The position numbers and the translations under genes are program-made. Of a DNA stretch of 64,000 nt, positions 52,341 to 62,363 are shown piece by piece; the first letter of the stretch is position 1; each line of letters begins with the position of its first letter. The DNA comes from Erythrobacter tepidarius (GTDB taxonomy: Bacteria > Pseudomonadota > Alphaproteobacteria > Sphingomonadales > Sphingomonadaceae). Under the pieces are notes generated by a model, which did no database searches, had not been told where the DNA came from, and worked only from the letters and a program-made list of their open reading frames with translations. The DNA is taken from assembly GCF_002155695.1 (NCBI RefSeq), contig NZ_MUYJ01000011.1, positions 1 to 64,000 of the forward strand. Direction: 5' to 3'.

Positions 52341-52918
52341 CCGAAGATGAAGTGTTGGATGAATTCCGTGCTGCCGGCGCCCTGCTGGAAGGCCATTTCA
52401 AGCTTTCCTCTGGCCGCCACAGCGGTCATTACCTGCAATGCGCAAGGGTGCTGATGAACCCCGCGCGGGCCGCGCGGCTGGCCGAGGCGGTGGTCGCGGG
52501 CATCCCCGCCGCGGTGCGCGAGGCGGTGGATGTGGTGGTGTCCCCGGCGATGGGCGGGATCATTATCGGCCATGAAGTCGGCCGGGCGCTGGGCAAGGAT
52601 GCGCTGTTCCTCGAACGGCCCGACGGTGTCTTTGAGCTGCGCCGCGGCTTCGCGCTGGAACCGGGCGCGAAGGTGTTGATGGTCGAGGACGTGGTCACCA
52701 CCGGCCTGTCCAGCCGCGAAGCCATCGCCGCCGTGACAAGGCAAGGCGGCCAGGTGATTGCCGAATGCGCCATCATCGACCGATCCTGCGGCTCGGTCGA
52801 TCTCGGCGTGCCCTTCTATCCGCTGCTCGCCATTGATTTTCCCACCTATGGCGAAAACGACATCCCGCCTGCGCTGGCTGCCGTAGAAGTGACAAAGCCC
52901 GGTAGTCGCAAGGAATGA
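52337..52918 (+). CDS. pyrE: Orotate phosphoribosyltransferase
   Basis: A 193-residue enzyme making orotidine monophosphate from orotate and PRPP. The PRPP-binding motif is [18 protein letters not shown], and the flexible loop and substrate region [21 protein letters not shown] are typical of the family. GTG at 52337 with CTGGAG seven bases before. It overlaps pdxJ by four bases and leads the cluster. A leader peptide and hairpin precede it. Confidence 0.94.
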   Translation: MTEDEVLDEFRAAGALLEGHFKLSSGRHSGHYLQCARVLMNPARAARLAEAVVAGIPAAVREAVDVVVSPAMGGIIIGHEVGRALGKDALFLERPDGVFELRRGFALEPGAKVLMVEDVVTTGLSSREAIAAVTRQGGQVIAECAIIDRSCGSVDLGVPFYPLLAIDFPTYGENDIPPALAAVEVTKPGSRKE

Positions 52919-53664
52919 CCCTGCCCTCCTCCCGTCTCCGACTCGGCGTCAACATCGATCACGTCGCCACCATCCGCAACGCGCGCGGGGGCGACCATCC
53001 CGATCCGGTGCGCGCGGCGGCGATCGTCGCAGCGGTCGGCGGGGACGGGATCACCGCGCACCTGCGCGAGGATCGCCGCCACATCCGCGACGCGGATCTC
53101 GCGCGCATTCAGGCCGCGACCGACCTGCCCTTGAACCTCGAAATGGCCGCGACCCGCGAGATGCTCGCCATCGCCTTGCGCCACCGGCCCCATGCCGCCT
53201 GCATCGTCCCCGAAAGGCGCGAGGAGCGCACCACCGAGGGCGGGCTGGACGCGGCGGGGCTGCACAACACGCTGGTGCCGATCATCGAGGAACTGAAGGG
53301 CGCGGGCATCCGTGTCTCGTTGTTCATCGAAGCCGACGAGCGCCAATTGGATGCCGCGCTGCGGCTGGGCGCGCCGGTGGTCGAGTTCCACACCGGGGAA
53401 TATGCCCATGCCTGTCTCGATGGTGACCGCGAAAGGGTCGCCCGCGAGTTGAAGCGCATCACCGACATGGCCGCGCTCGCCGCCAAGAACGGGATCGAGC
53501 CGCACGCCGGCCACGGCCTGACCTTCGACAACGTCCAGCCGATCGCCGCGATTCCCCAGATCGCCGAGCTCAACATCGGCCACTTTCTGATCGGCGAGGC
53601 GGTGTTCGTCGGCCTCGCGGGTGCGATCCGCCGGATGCGCGAATTGATGGATGCAGCCCGATGA
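52915..53664 (+). CDS. pdxJ: Pyridoxine 5'-phosphate synthase
   Basis: A 249-residue TIM-barrel enzyme for the last step of the DXP-dependent vitamin B6 route. The motif [21 protein letters not shown] opens the protein, and [40 protein letters not shown] and [14 protein letters not shown] are all family signatures. It overlaps pyrE and the small membrane gene by ATGA junctions. Confidence 0.97.
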   Translation: MTLPSSRLRLGVNIDHVATIRNARGGDHPDPVRAAAIVAAVGGDGITAHLREDRRHIRDADLARIQAATDLPLNLEMAATREMLAIALRHRPHAACIVPERREERTTEGGLDAAGLHNTLVPIIEELKGAGIRVSLFIEADERQLDAALRLGAPVVEFHTGEYAHACLDGDRERVARELKRITDMAALAAKNGIEPHAGHGLTFDNVQPIAAIPQIAELNIGHFLIGEAVFVGLAGAIRRMRELMDAAR

Positions 53665-53945
53665 GCAAGCCCGATCTCCCCGCCCTGTCGGCCGAACAGA
53701 AGCGCTGGGCGCTGGGCGCGGCGGCGCTCTTCCTGCTGGCGGTGGGCTTCCTCGGACTCTCGCTCGGCACCGGGGTGATGCAGGTCTTCGCGGTTGGCTG
53801 GCTGATGCTGATGATCTTCGGCTTCGTCGGCGCGATTCGCGTCGCCAAGGGCGATTTCGCGCATCCGCTGTTCAAGGCGCAGGTGATGCTGCACCTGGTG
53901 GCTGTCGGCCTGTTGGTGGCCGTCATCATACGGGCATTCAAATGA
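53661..53945 (+). CDS. Small membrane protein in the pdxJ-acpS cluster
   Basis: 94 residues with three hydrophobic segments (about 17-35, 38-60 and 73-91). No family or motif is recognised. It overlaps pdxJ and acpS by four bases each, so it is read as part of the cluster, but nothing in the sequence shows a role. Confidence 0.75.
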   Translation: MSKPDLPALSAEQKRWALGAAALFLLAVGFLGLSLGTGVMQVFAVGWLMLMIFGFVGAIRVAKGDFAHPLFKAQVMLHLVAVGLLVAVIIRAFK

Positions 53946-54370
53946 TTATCGGCATGGGCTCAGACCTCTGCAATATCGAGCGCATCGGCCAGTCGCTTGC
54001 GCGCTATGGCGAGCGGTTCGAGAACCGCGTGTTCACCGCGGTCGAGATCGCCAAGGCGCGCCGCCGGCCCTACACCATCGCCGGGACCTATGCGAAACGC
54101 TTCGCCGCCAAGGAGGCCTTTTCCAAGGCGGTCGGCACGGGCTTTCGGCGCGGGGTCTTCATGAAGGACATCGGGGTCGTCAATGGCCCTTCGGGCGCCC
54201 CGACACTCGCGCTGACAGGCGGGGCGGCTTTGCGGCTTGAAGAAATCACGCCGAAGGGCCATGAGGCGCGCATCCACCTCACCCTGACCGACGATCATCC
54301 CTGGGCGCAGGCCTTCGTGATCATCGAAGCCCTCCCCTTGGCCCTGAACAGCAGCGAAACCACACCTTGA
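53942..54370 (+). CDS. acpS: Holo-[acyl-carrier-protein] synthase
   Basis: A 142-residue phosphopantetheinyl transferase that activates acyl carrier protein. The metal and substrate motifs are [12 protein letters not shown] at the start (Asp8) and [17 protein letters not shown] around the glutamate. Length is near the family norm. It overlaps the membrane gene by ATGA and lepB by TTGA. Confidence 0.95.
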   Translation: MIIGMGSDLCNIERIGQSLARYGERFENRVFTAVEIAKARRRPYTIAGTYAKRFAAKEAFSKAVGTGFRRGVFMKDIGVVNGPSGAPTLALTGGAALRLEEITPKGHEARIHLTLTDDHPWAQAFVIIEALPLALNSSETTP

Positions 54371-55365
54371 ACCATTCCGAGCCCCCCCGATCGCCCGAGG
54401 ATGAAACCACCGCTCTGACGCGCGCGGAGCACGCTGCGCCCGTGCGCGAGGCGCAGGACCACCTGGCCAAAGGCGAGGTCGCCAATGGCGCATCGGCCGC
54501 TGCGGCGGGTGACAAGCGTGGCGGAGCGGACAAGATCGACTGGATAGCCGAGATCCGCGGGCTTGCGCTGATGCTGCTGGCGGTGCTCGCATTCCACAGC
54601 CTTGTCGCCAAGCCGTTCTACATTCCCTCGACCTCGATGATGCCGACCCTGTGGGTGGGCGACCGGCTGGTGGTGAGCAAATATCCCTATGGCTGGTCGT
54701 GGGCCTCGGCGAGCTTCCACCTCCTGCCGCGTTCCAGCACCCGCATCTGGCCCGCGACCCCTGAATATGGTGACATCGTCATCCCGGTGCACCCGACGCG
54801 CGACGAGGATTACATCAAGCGCGTGGTGGCGTTGCCGGGCGACACGATCGAGGTGCGCGGCGGGCAGATCATCCTCAACGGGGTGCCCATCAAGCGCGAG
54901 GTGGTGCCACCGGTTCACCTGCCGTTCGAGCCCCACCTCTTGTGCCGCGGTGCGCCGTGCCTCGATGCCTTCGAGGCCTATCGCGAGACCGGCCCGGACG
55001 GGAAGGACTACTTCGCCCCGCCGACCTGGCGCGAGACCCTGCCGAACGGCGCAACCTATCTCACGATCGATTACCGCGACCAAAGGCTCGATAATTACGG
55101 GCCCTACACCGTCCCTGCGGATAGCGTGTTCGTCATGGGCGACAACCGCGACGAGAGCGCCGACAGCCGTGCCGAGGTGATCGAGAGCGGGTTGGGCGGC
55201 GCGGTGCCGCTCGCCAATATCGGCGGGCGCGCGGAGTTCATCACCTTCAGCCTCGACGGCTCGACCACCTGGAACCCGGTGACATGGTTCTCCAGCCTGC
55301 GCCCCGACCGCGCATGGCGCACCTTGCGTCCGGCCCTGGCCGAAAAGGCGCCGGCCGCGAAATAG
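54367..55365 (+). CDS. lepB: Signal peptidase I
   Basis: A 332-residue membrane peptidase that removes signal peptides. The N-terminal 55 residues are a charged, poorly conserved extension. One membrane helix (about 60-80) precedes the catalytic serine in [11 protein letters not shown]; the lysine is in [15 protein letters not shown], and [12 protein letters not shown] is the conserved box. It starts with TTG at 54367. rnc and era, which often follow lepB in this class, are not next here. Confidence 0.94.
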   Translation: MNHSEPPRSPEDETTALTRAEHAAPVREAQDHLAKGEVANGASAAAAGDKRGGADKIDWIAEIRGLALMLLAVLAFHSLVAKPFYIPSTSMMPTLWVGDRLVVSKYPYGWSWASASFHLLPRSSTRIWPATPEYGDIVIPVHPTRDEDYIKRVVALPGDTIEVRGGQIILNGVPIKREVVPPVHLPFEPHLLCRGAPCLDAFEAYRETGPDGKDYFAPPTWRETLPNGATYLTIDYRDQRLDNYGPYTVPADSVFVMGDNRDESADSRAEVIESGLGGAVPLANIGGRAEFITFSLDGSTTWNPVTWFSSLRPDRAWRTLRPALAEKAPAAK

Positions 55366-55385
55366 GCGTGGATCAAGGCTGAGAC

Positions 55386-56522
55386 ATGGCCCGCAAGTTC
55401 CTCTATTTCGTCGCTTTCTGCATCGTCCTGGTGATCGGCGGACGGATCGCCTACGAACTGTTCCAGCAGGAGCTGGCCGAGATCGCGCTGGTGCCTTCGG
55501 GCGAATTCAAGCCGGTCAAGCCGCTCGAGGCGAATGCCTACGAAAGCCCCTCGCTGTGGTATTCGCGCCCCGGCATCGGGCTGAAGGATCCGGCGCGCTG
55601 GCAGCCGGCCTATGCCGCACACGCCAAGCCGATCGCTGCGCCGAGGCGGCGCTTTGCCGTGTTCTTCGTCCACCCCACCAGCTACCTCAACCGTTCGCGC
55701 TGGAATGCGCCGCTCGAAAATGGCGGCGATGCCGAGGCCGAGCGGATTGCCCGCATCTATCTGCGCGGCATGGCAAGCCCCTTCAATGCCGCCTCCGAAA
55801 TCTGGGCGCCGCGCTACCGTCAGGCGACGATGGGCGCCTTTCTTACCGACGCGCCCGAGGGCAGGCAGGCGATCGCGGCCGCCTATGCCGATGTGCGCGA
55901 GGCGTTCCGCTATTTCCTCTCGAGCATCGGTCCGGACACGCCGATCGTGCTCGCGGGCCATTCGCAAGGGTCGCTGCATCTCAAGCGCCTGCTGGCCGAG
56001 GAGGTAAAAGGCTCGCCCACCGCGGTGCGGCTGGTGGCGGCCTACATCATTGGCTGGCCGGTCTCGAAGCTGCATGATCTGCCGGTCATGGGGCTGCCCG
56101 CCTGCGCCGCGCCCGACCAGACCGGCTGCGTCATCAGCTGGTCGAGCTTTGCCGAACCGGCCGAGCCCGCGCCGCTGCTCGACGCCTTTGGCAGCACGCC
56201 GGCGCTCGACGGCCAGAAGCCGGGCAATGAGCCGATGCTGTGCACCAACCCGCTCACCGGCACGCCCGGCGGCAGCGCACCGGCCAGCGCCAATCTCGGC
56301 ACGCTTGTGCCCGAGGACTCGATGGAGCAGGGCACACTGCAACCCGGCCTGGTGCCCGCCCGATGCGACAGGCGCGGCCTGCTGCTGATCGGTCCGCCGC
56401 CGCAGATGGGCAGCTATGTCCTGCCGGGCAACAATTACCACGTCTATGATCTGCCGCTGTTCTGGGCCAACACCAAGGCCGATGTCGCGCGCCGGGTGGA
56501 TGCGTGGAAGCCGGCCAGTTGA
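55386..56522 (+). CDS. DUF3089 alpha/beta-hydrolase-like protein
   Basis: A 378-residue protein with an N-terminal membrane anchor or signal (about 5-22). The rest has FAVFFVHPTSYLN near the start of the domain and the nucleophile elbow VLAGHSQGSLHLKRLL, with further conserved stretches VAAYIIGWPVS and CVISWSSFAEP. DUF3089 belongs to the alpha/beta hydrolase clan; the substrate is unknown. It overlaps ruvX by 19 bases. Confidence 0.82.
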   Translation: MARKFLYFVAFCIVLVIGGRIAYELFQQELAEIALVPSGEFKPVKPLEANAYESPSLWYSRPGIGLKDPARWQPAYAAHAKPIAAPRRRFAVFFVHPTSYLNRSRWNAPLENGGDAEAERIARIYLRGMASPFNAASEIWAPRYRQATMGAFLTDAPEGRQAIAAAYADVREAFRYFLSSIGPDTPIVLAGHSQGSLHLKRLLAEEVKGSPTAVRLVAAYIIGWPVSKLHDLPVMGLPACAAPDQTGCVISWSSFAEPAEPAPLLDAFGSTPALDGQKPGNEPMLCTNPLTGTPGGSAPASANLGTLVPEDSMEQGTLQPGLVPARCDRRGLLLIGPPPQMGSYVLPGNNYHVYDLPLFWANTKADVARRVDAWKPAS

Positions 56523-56989
56523 TCTTCGAGGACGCGCGCGGCTTTGCCGATGCGGTGGGGCATGGCGGGGTGCTGCTGGGCCTCGACCTCGGCACCAGAA
56601 CCATCGGCACCGCCACCTGCGATGCCGGCTGGCGCTTTGCCACCAATGGCACCACCATCCGGCGCGGCAAGTGGGGCAAGGATCGCGAAACCATCGCCGG
56701 CATCATCACATCCCGCGGCGTCACGGGCCTCGTGCTCGGCCTGCCGCGCAACATGGACGGCTCCGAAGGCCCGCGCGCCCAGGCCTCGCGTGCCTATGCC
56801 CGCAACCTCGCCGAAGCCTTTGCCCTGCCGATCCTGCTGTGGGACGAACGCTGGTCGACCCAGGCTGCCGAGGCGGCGATGATCGGCATGGACATGAGCC
56901 GCGCCAAGCGCGCCGCCGTGATCGACAGCCATGCCGCCGCGGTGATCCTGCAGGGCGCGATCGACCGGCTGGCCGGCGGCGTGCTCTGA
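56504..56989 (+). CDS. ruvX: Holliday junction resolvase RuvX / YqgF
   Basis: A 161-residue RNase H-fold nuclease, needed for 16S rRNA end maturation and proposed to resolve Holliday junctions. The Asp motif LLGLDLGTRTIGTATCD, the middle GLVLGLPRNMDGSEGP and the C-terminal WDERWSTQAAE fit the family. The start is GTG at 56504, giving a short N-terminal extension before the domain. It overlaps the DUF3089 gene. Confidence 0.9.
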   Translation: MEAGQLIFEDARGFADAVGHGGVLLGLDLGTRTIGTATCDAGWRFATNGTTIRRGKWGKDRETIAGIITSRGVTGLVLGLPRNMDGSEGPRAQASRAYARNLAEAFALPILLWDERWSTQAAEAAMIGMDMSRAKRAAVIDSHAAAVILQGAIDRLAGGVL

Positions 56990-57086
56990 CAGCGCAGCCC
57001 GCCGCGTCCGCACCGCGCCGGCCAGCGCCTGCAAGCCTGCCAGCCCCGCGAAATTAAATGATTGTAACCGCCCCGCGCGCGCCCCT

Positions 57087-57581
57087 ATGCACCTGTGCAT
57101 GATAATGCCCCCCGCCCTGTTTGATGCGCGCGAAGCTTCGAAATGGTTCTTTCGTCACGGCCACACCGCCTGGCTTGGCCTGCGCTTCACCGATCAGGGA
57201 GAGAACTGGGTCGAACTGGAACTGCCCTGGCGGGCGGATCTGGTGGGCGACAGCCAGAGCGGCGTGCTGGCCTCCGGCCCGATCATCAGCCTGATGGACA
57301 TGGCCAGCGGCATGGCGATCTGGCAGGCGAGTCGCACTTTCAATCCGGTCGCCACGCTCGACCTGCGCGTCGATTACCAGCGCCCAGCGCGCGAAGGGGC
57401 GAGCGTCAGGGGACGGGTCGAATGCTACCGCCGCACCCGTTCGGCCGCATTCGTCCGCGGCATCGCCCATGATGGCGATCCGGGCGATCCGGTGGCCCAT
57501 GTCGCGGGCGTCTTCATGACGATCGGCGCCGATCCGCGCAAGGACAACCCGGCACTGGCGAGGGCGATGGGGAATGGCTGA
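57087..57581 (+). CDS. PaaI-family hotdog thioesterase (first of two)
   Basis: A 164-residue hotdog-fold protein. Family features: LGLRFTDQGENWVELELPW, LASGPIISLMDMASGMAIW (helix with the catalytic Asp) and VATLDLRVDYQRPAREG. It would hydrolyse acyl-CoA thioesters. ATG codons at 57087, 57099 and 57105 are all possible starts; the first is reported. It overlaps the second thioesterase gene by eight bases. Confidence 0.86.
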   Translation: MHLCMIMPPALFDAREASKWFFRHGHTAWLGLRFTDQGENWVELELPWRADLVGDSQSGVLASGPIISLMDMASGMAIWQASRTFNPVATLDLRVDYQRPAREGASVRGRVECYRRTRSAAFVRGIAHDGDPGDPVAHVAGVFMTIGADPRKDNPALARAMGNG

Positions 57582-57966
57582 GACAATCCTGTTTCCCGCC
57601 TATGCCCGCTCGCTCGGCATCACGATCGTCGGCGAGGAAGCCGGGATGCCGCTGCTCTCGGTCGATTTCGGACCCAACGTCGAAGGCCGCCCGGCGCACT
57701 TCCACGGCGGCGCGACCGCTGGCCTGCTCGAAACCGCCGGCTATGCCGCGCTCCACACCGCGCTGCTGGCGGCGGGGCGCGATCCGCAGCTCAAGCCGAT
57801 CAACATCACCGTGCAATATCTTGCCGCGGGCAAGTCGCAGGCGAGCTTCGCGCTCGGCCGCATCACCCGGCTTGGGCGGCGCAACGCCAATGTCTCGGTG
57901 GAAGCATGGCAGGATGATCGCACCCGCCCGATTGCCACCGCGGTGATGAACATCCTGATGGTGTAG
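57574..57966 (+). CDS. PaaI-family hotdog thioesterase (second of two)
   Basis: A 130-residue hotdog-fold protein similar in layout but not identical to the gene before it: HFHGGATAGLLETAGYAALH (helix), KPINITVQYLAAGKSQASF and NANVSVEAWQDD. Tandem hotdog genes can encode two halves of one mixed oligomer. The ATG lies inside the end of the first gene. Confidence 0.88.
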   Translation: MAETILFPAYARSLGITIVGEEAGMPLLSVDFGPNVEGRPAHFHGGATAGLLETAGYAALHTALLAAGRDPQLKPINITVQYLAAGKSQASFALGRITRLGRRNANVSVEAWQDDRTRPIATAVMNILMV

Positions 57967-58130
57967 AGCGCTTTCCTACGCGGCAGCGGGATGACAGGCT
58001 TGGCCGATGGCCCGCTGTCCGCCCATGCCGCTACGCCCGTTCAGCGATGCGCAGCGGCCCGGCCGTTTTCTGTCTCTGGACAGTGTCTCATGTGTCTCCA
58101 ACACGGGGTGTGCGCGTTCACGGAAATCCC

Positions 58131-60335
58131 TCAGGGCGGCGGCTGCGCGCTCGGGCTTGGCGCAGGCTGGACCGTCACCCCGCCCGGATCGACCCGCACT
58201 TCGACCGGCACGCCATCCTGCTTGATGGTCACGCCATTGCCGTCGATGCTGAGCGTCGCCCCGTCCTGACCGGGCAGCACCTCCCCACCTTCGATATCGA
58301 GCTGCTGCACCGGCCCTTCGGGATCGGGCGATGCTTGGGTCTTCGGCCTCGGTGCGGCTTCGAGCTTCAATGCCCCGCGCATGAAATCGCGCCAGATGCG
58401 CGCGGGCGTGCTGCCGCCGGTAACACCGTTCAGGGGCGAGTTGTCATCATTGCCGATCCACACGCCCACCACCAGGTCCCCGGCATAGCCCACGAACAGC
58501 GCGTCGCGATAATCCTGGGTGGTGCCGGTCTTGCCGTAATTGGCGATCGGCAGCACCGCATTGCGCCCCGTCCCGCGGTTGATTGCGGCGCGCAGCATGG
58601 CTTCGATGTCCTCATGCTGCGAGCGCGAGAGGCTGTCCTTGCGGGTCGTCAGCCATTCCCACCAGCCCGGCTCGCCGCGCGCAAAGGGGTGGGGTTCAAC
58701 CGGGAACTCGTTGGCGGCAATCCCGGCATAGGCTGCGGTCAGCTCCATCAGCGTCATTGCCGAGGTGCCAAGCGCGAGGCTGGGATCGCCCTCGGCCATC
58801 GGCGCGGTGATGCCAAGCGCACGCGCGGTGCGGATCACCTTGTCGCTACCCACCGCCTGGAGCAGGCGCACGGCGGCGACGTTGCTCGAACTCGCGAAGG
58901 CATCCTCGAGCGTGATCCGCTCGGAATAGGCCCCGCGCGCGTTCTTGGGGCGATAGCTGCCCTGGGTGATCGGGGTGTTGGCAATGGTATCGTCCGGCTC
59001 CCAGCCGGCCTCCAGCGCGGCGAGATAGACGAAGGTCTTGAAGGTCGACCCCGGCTGGCGGCGGGCTTGCGTCACGCGGTTGAACGGCGACTTGCGGTAG
59101 TCGCGCCCGCCCACCATCGCCACCACCTCGCCGTTGCGCCGCATTGCCACCAGCGCGACCTGCGCCCTGCCCAGCGGCGCGCGCGAGACGACCCGGTTGG
59201 CCAAGGCTTGCAAGCGCGAATCGAGTGTGGTGGTGAGCACCTGCTTGGAATAGCTCGCCTCCATCCCCTCGCGCGCCAGAGGCAGCGCCCAGTCGGCAAA
59301 ATAGGTGCCGGTCGGCAGATTGTCGTCGCGGGTGCGGACATCGAGGCGCGGATCGGGCAGCGCGCGGGCCTCGGCCTCAGTCAGATAGCCTTCCTCGACC
59401 ATCGCCTTGATCACCAGCTCCATGCGCGCCTTGGCCTTGTCGTAATGCTTGGTCGGCGCATAGCGCGAGGGCGCCTGCAGCAGCCCTGCCAGCATTGCCG
59501 CCTGCTCGGGCCGCAGCTTTTCGGGCTGGCGGTAGAAGTAATGCAGGCTCGCCGCGCGCAGCCCGTATTGGTTGTCGCCGAAATAGGCATTGGAGAGGTA
59601 GCGTTCGAGGATCTCTTCCTTGGTCAGCCAGCTTTCCAGCCAGAAGGCGATCAGCGCCTCGCGCGCCTTCCGGCTGAGGCTCTGCTCGGGGGTGAGGAAG
59701 GTGAACTTGGCGAGCTGCTGGGTGATGGTCGAGCCGCCGCCATAGCCGGTCCACAGCGCCCGGGCGATGCCGCGCGGGTCGATGCCCCAGTGCGAATAGA
59801 ACCGCCGATCCTCGATCGCGATGAAAGCCTGCGCCACGTGGGGCGGCAGGTCCGCGACCTTGACCGGCGCTTCGACAATCGCGCCCTGCCGAGCGATCGG
59901 CGTGCCATCGCTGGCAAGCAGCGTGACCTGCGGCGGGGCGATGGGTTCGAGGCTTTTCGACAGCGGCGCGGTGATCGTCAGCCAGCCGATCAGCGCCACG
60001 AACAGCGCGAGGCCGGCGATGATCGCGCGTCCCGTCCACCACAATTTCGAGCGCGCGCGCCAGTAATCGCGCTGCCACCAGCCGAGACGGCGCCTTTCCT
60101 CGCCTTCGAGCGCCTTGTCGATGCCCGCGAGCTTGGCATCCCAGGCGGCGAAATCGGGCTTGGCCGAAGGGTGCGGACGCGGGGGAAGATCGTCCTCCTC
60201 CTCGTCGAGATCGGCGCTCCGCATCGATTCGTAAAGCGGATAGAAGCCGGCCGACCTGCCCGCATCGGGGCCGGGACGCCCATCGGCCTCGGCATCGCCG
60301 CGAGAGGCTTTCCAGAGTCGGTCGAACAACGCCAT
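58131..60335 (-). CDS. Penicillin-binding protein 1A-type (class A PBP)
   Basis: A 734-residue bifunctional peptidoglycan synthase. A cytoplasmic N-terminus of about 100 residues precedes one membrane helix (about 104-122). The glycosyltransferase family 51 domain has IEDRRFYSHWGIDPRG and GGSTITQQLAK. The transpeptidase domain has the active Ser in RQPGSTFKTFVY, the SSN motif (ASSSNVAAVR) and the KTGTTQ box. The C-terminus is a Pro/Gly-rich tail. It is a monocistronic-looking gene 49 bases behind cobS. Confidence 0.94.
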   Translation of the reverse strand: MALFDRLWKASRGDAEADGRPGPDAGRSAGFYPLYESMRSADLDEEEDDLPPRPHPSAKPDFAAWDAKLAGIDKALEGEERRRLGWWQRDYWRARSKLWWTGRAIIAGLALFVALIGWLTITAPLSKSLEPIAPPQVTLLASDGTPIARQGAIVEAPVKVADLPPHVAQAFIAIEDRRFYSHWGIDPRGIARALWTGYGGGSTITQQLAKFTFLTPEQSLSRKAREALIAFWLESWLTKEEILERYLSNAYFGDNQYGLRAASLHYFYRQPEKLRPEQAAMLAGLLQAPSRYAPTKHYDKAKARMELVIKAMVEEGYLTEAEARALPDPRLDVRTRDDNLPTGTYFADWALPLAREGMEASYSKQVLTTTLDSRLQALANRVVSRAPLGRAQVALVAMRRNGEVVAMVGGRDYRKSPFNRVTQARRQPGSTFKTFVYLAALEAGWEPDDTIANTPITQGSYRPKNARGAYSERITLEDAFASSSNVAAVRLLQAVGSDKVIRTARALGITAPMAEGDPSLALGTSAMTLMELTAAYAGIAANEFPVEPHPFARGEPGWWEWLTTRKDSLSRSQHEDIEAMLRAAINRGTGRNAVLPIANYGKTGTTQDYRDALFVGYAGDLVVGVWIGNDDNSPLNGVTGGSTPARIWRDFMRGALKLEAAPRPKTQASPDPEGPVQQLDIEGGEVLPGQDGATLSIDGNGVTIKQDGVPVEVRVDPGGVTVQPAPSPSAQPPP

Positions 60336-60384
60336 GATCAGCGCTGTATTATCAGCCTATGACACTGCGGGGCAAGCGGCGAGA

Positions 60385-61374
60385 TTAGCGCTTCCTCGCT
60401 GCGCCTTCCGGCAAGTCTTCCCCGAACACGCGCTGGTAGTATTCGGCCACCAGCGTGCGCTCGGCCTCGTCGCACTTGTTGAGGAAGCTGAGGCGGAAGG
60501 CAAAGCCGACCGAATTGAAGATCGCCGCGTTCTGCGCCCATGTGATCACGGTGCGCGGGCTCATCACGGTCGAGATGTCGCCGTTGATGAAGCCCTGACG
60601 GGTCAGCTCGGCGACCTTGACCATGTCGGCAATCAGCTTGTCGTCGGCCTGCGGGGCCTTGGACTTGACGATCTGCTCTTCGACCTCGGGTTTGAGGTAG
60701 TTGAGCGCGACGACGATGTTCCAGCGGTCCATCTGCGCCTGGTTGATCGCCTGCGTGCCGTGATAAAGCCCGCTCGTGTCGCCAAGGCCGACGGTGTTGG
60801 TGGTCGCAAACAGGCGGAACCACGGGTTGGGCGTGATTACCCGGTTCTGGTCGAGCAGGGTAAGGCGGCCGTCGAACTCGAGCACGCGCTGGATCACGAA
60901 CATCACATCGGGGCGGCCCGCGTCATATTCGTCGAAGGTCAGCGCCACCGGGTGCTGGAGCGCCCAGGGCAGGATGCCTTCCTTGAATTCGGTGACCTGC
61001 AGCCCGTCCTTGAGCACGATCGCATCGCGCCCGACGAGATCGATGCGGCTGATGTGCGCATCGAGATTGACCCGCACACTCGGCCAGTTGAGGCGCGCGG
61101 CGACCTGTTCGATATGGGTCGACTTGCCGGTGCCATGATAGCCCTGCACCATCACCCGGCGGTTATGCGCAAAGCCCGCAAGGATCGCCAGCGTGGTGTC
61201 CGGATCGAACACATAGGCACTGTCGGTGTCGGGCACGTGTTCGTCCCGCTCCGAGAAGGCGGGCACCTTCCAGTCGACATCGATGCCGAACACTTCGCGG
61301 ACATCAACCGTGGTGTCGGGCTGGGTGGGCATGGCGTTGTCGCCGGCGACAGTGGAGCGGGAGGATGAAGTCAT
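60385..61374 (-). CDS. cobS: CobS-type AAA+ ATPase (cobaltochelatase subunit)
   Basis: A 329-residue AAA+ ATPase. Walker A is [17 protein letters not shown], Walker B is [14 protein letters not shown], and sensor residues are in [12 protein letters not shown]. It closely follows CobS, the ATPase of the aerobic cobaltochelatase. No cobT or cobN and no other cobalamin gene is near, so the role in cobalt insertion is not certain here. Confidence 0.9.
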   Translation of the reverse strand: MTSSSRSTVAGDNAMPTQPDTTVDVREVFGIDVDWKVPAFSERDEHVPDTDSAYVFDPDTTLAILAGFAHNRRVMVQGYHGTGKSTHIEQVAARLNWPSVRVNLDAHISRIDLVGRDAIVLKDGLQVTEFKEGILPWALQHPVALTFDEYDAGRPDVMFVIQRVLEFDGRLTLLDQNRVITPNPWFRLFATTNTVGLGDTSGLYHGTQAINQAQMDRWNIVVALNYLKPEVEEQIVKSKAPQADDKLIADMVKVAELTRQGFINGDISTVMSPRTVITWAQNAAIFNSVGFAFRLSFLNKCDEAERTLVAEYYQRVFGEDLPEGAARKR

Positions 61375-61491
61375 TGCCGCGACCGGTTAGAACGCATGGG
61401 CGCAGCCTGCAAGCGGTGGTTTGGCGGCAAAGGCTGGCATTTTTGGCGAGTCCGGTTCCGCAGGCTCGCCTGCCGGCCTATAGTTCGCCGC

Positions 61492-62343
61492 ATGCCTGAC
61501 CCCGTCGAATCGCTGCGCCTCAAGCTGGTCGGCCAGGTGCGCGGGGTGTTCCATGATCGCGCCGAGGGCCAGCAGCCGACCGCGCCTTCGGACGAAGCCC
61601 TGTTTGAACGCGATACGCCGATCCGGCTGGTGCACGCCGATATCGTCGGCATGATGACCGGCGGGGTGCGCGCTCTGCTGCTCCAGATGCTCCATCCCGC
61701 GGCGTTGCAGGGCGTGCTCGACCATTCCAATTTCCGTAACGACATGCACGGTCGGCTGCGCCGCACCGCGCGCTTCATCGCGGTGACGACCTTCGGCCAC
61801 CGCGATGAGGCGATCAAGGCGATCGACCGGGTCAACCGCATCCACGCCAGGGTCGGCGGCACGCTGCCCGACGGCACCCCCTACAGCGCCACCGATCCGC
61901 GCACCTTGGCCTGGGTCCATGTGACCGAGGCGCAGAGCTTCCTGGCCGGCTATCTGCGCCACGTACGGCCGGGAATGCCTGCCTGCGAGCAGGACGAATA
62001 TTACCGTCAGTTCGCGGTGATCGCGCGGATGTTGGGGGCCGATCCGGTGCCCGAGACCCGCGCCGAGGCGGATCGTATTTTCAGGATGTTGCGGCACGAT
62101 CTTGCTACCTCGCCCGAAGCGCGTGAAGTCGCGCAGCTGGTGCTCAGCCAGCGCCCCGAAGGCACGCCGCGCAGCGTGCAGGCGATGATCACCGCCGATG
62201 CCGTGGCGATGCTGCCCGAATGGGCCCGCACGATGCTGCACCTCCAGCGCCCGGTGCTCACCGCCCTGCCCGCGCGCGCGGCGACATGGGGCATGGGCCG
62301 GACTCTGCGCTGGGCGTTCCGGCAGGCACCCGCGCGCAGATAG
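61492..62343 (+). CDS. MpaB-family oxygenase (DUF2236)
   Basis: A 283-residue protein of the MpaB/DUF2236 family, which includes latex-clearing-type haem enzymes. Seen motifs: LLLQMLHPAALQGVLDHSNF, RRTARFIAVTTFGHRDEA, RVNRIHARVGGTLPDG, LAWVHVTEAQSFL. The family histidines in these motifs are probable metal or haem ligands. No signal peptide is seen. The substrate is unknown. It is divergent from cobS. Confidence 0.85.
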   Translation: MPDPVESLRLKLVGQVRGVFHDRAEGQQPTAPSDEALFERDTPIRLVHADIVGMMTGGVRALLLQMLHPAALQGVLDHSNFRNDMHGRLRRTARFIAVTTFGHRDEAIKAIDRVNRIHARVGGTLPDGTPYSATDPRTLAWVHVTEAQSFLAGYLRHVRPGMPACEQDEYYRQFAVIARMLGADPVPETRAEADRIFRMLRHDLATSPEAREVAQLVLSQRPEGTPRSVQAMITADAVAMLPEWARTMLHLQRPVLTALPARAATWGMGRTLRWAFRQAPARR

Positions 62344-62363
62344 TCGTCCCAAGGGAGAGGATA

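Noticed and set aside
58047-60362. A 771-codon open frame on the plus strand opposite the class A PBP
   Set aside because: Antisense shadow; the minus-strand product has all transglycosylase and transpeptidase motifs.
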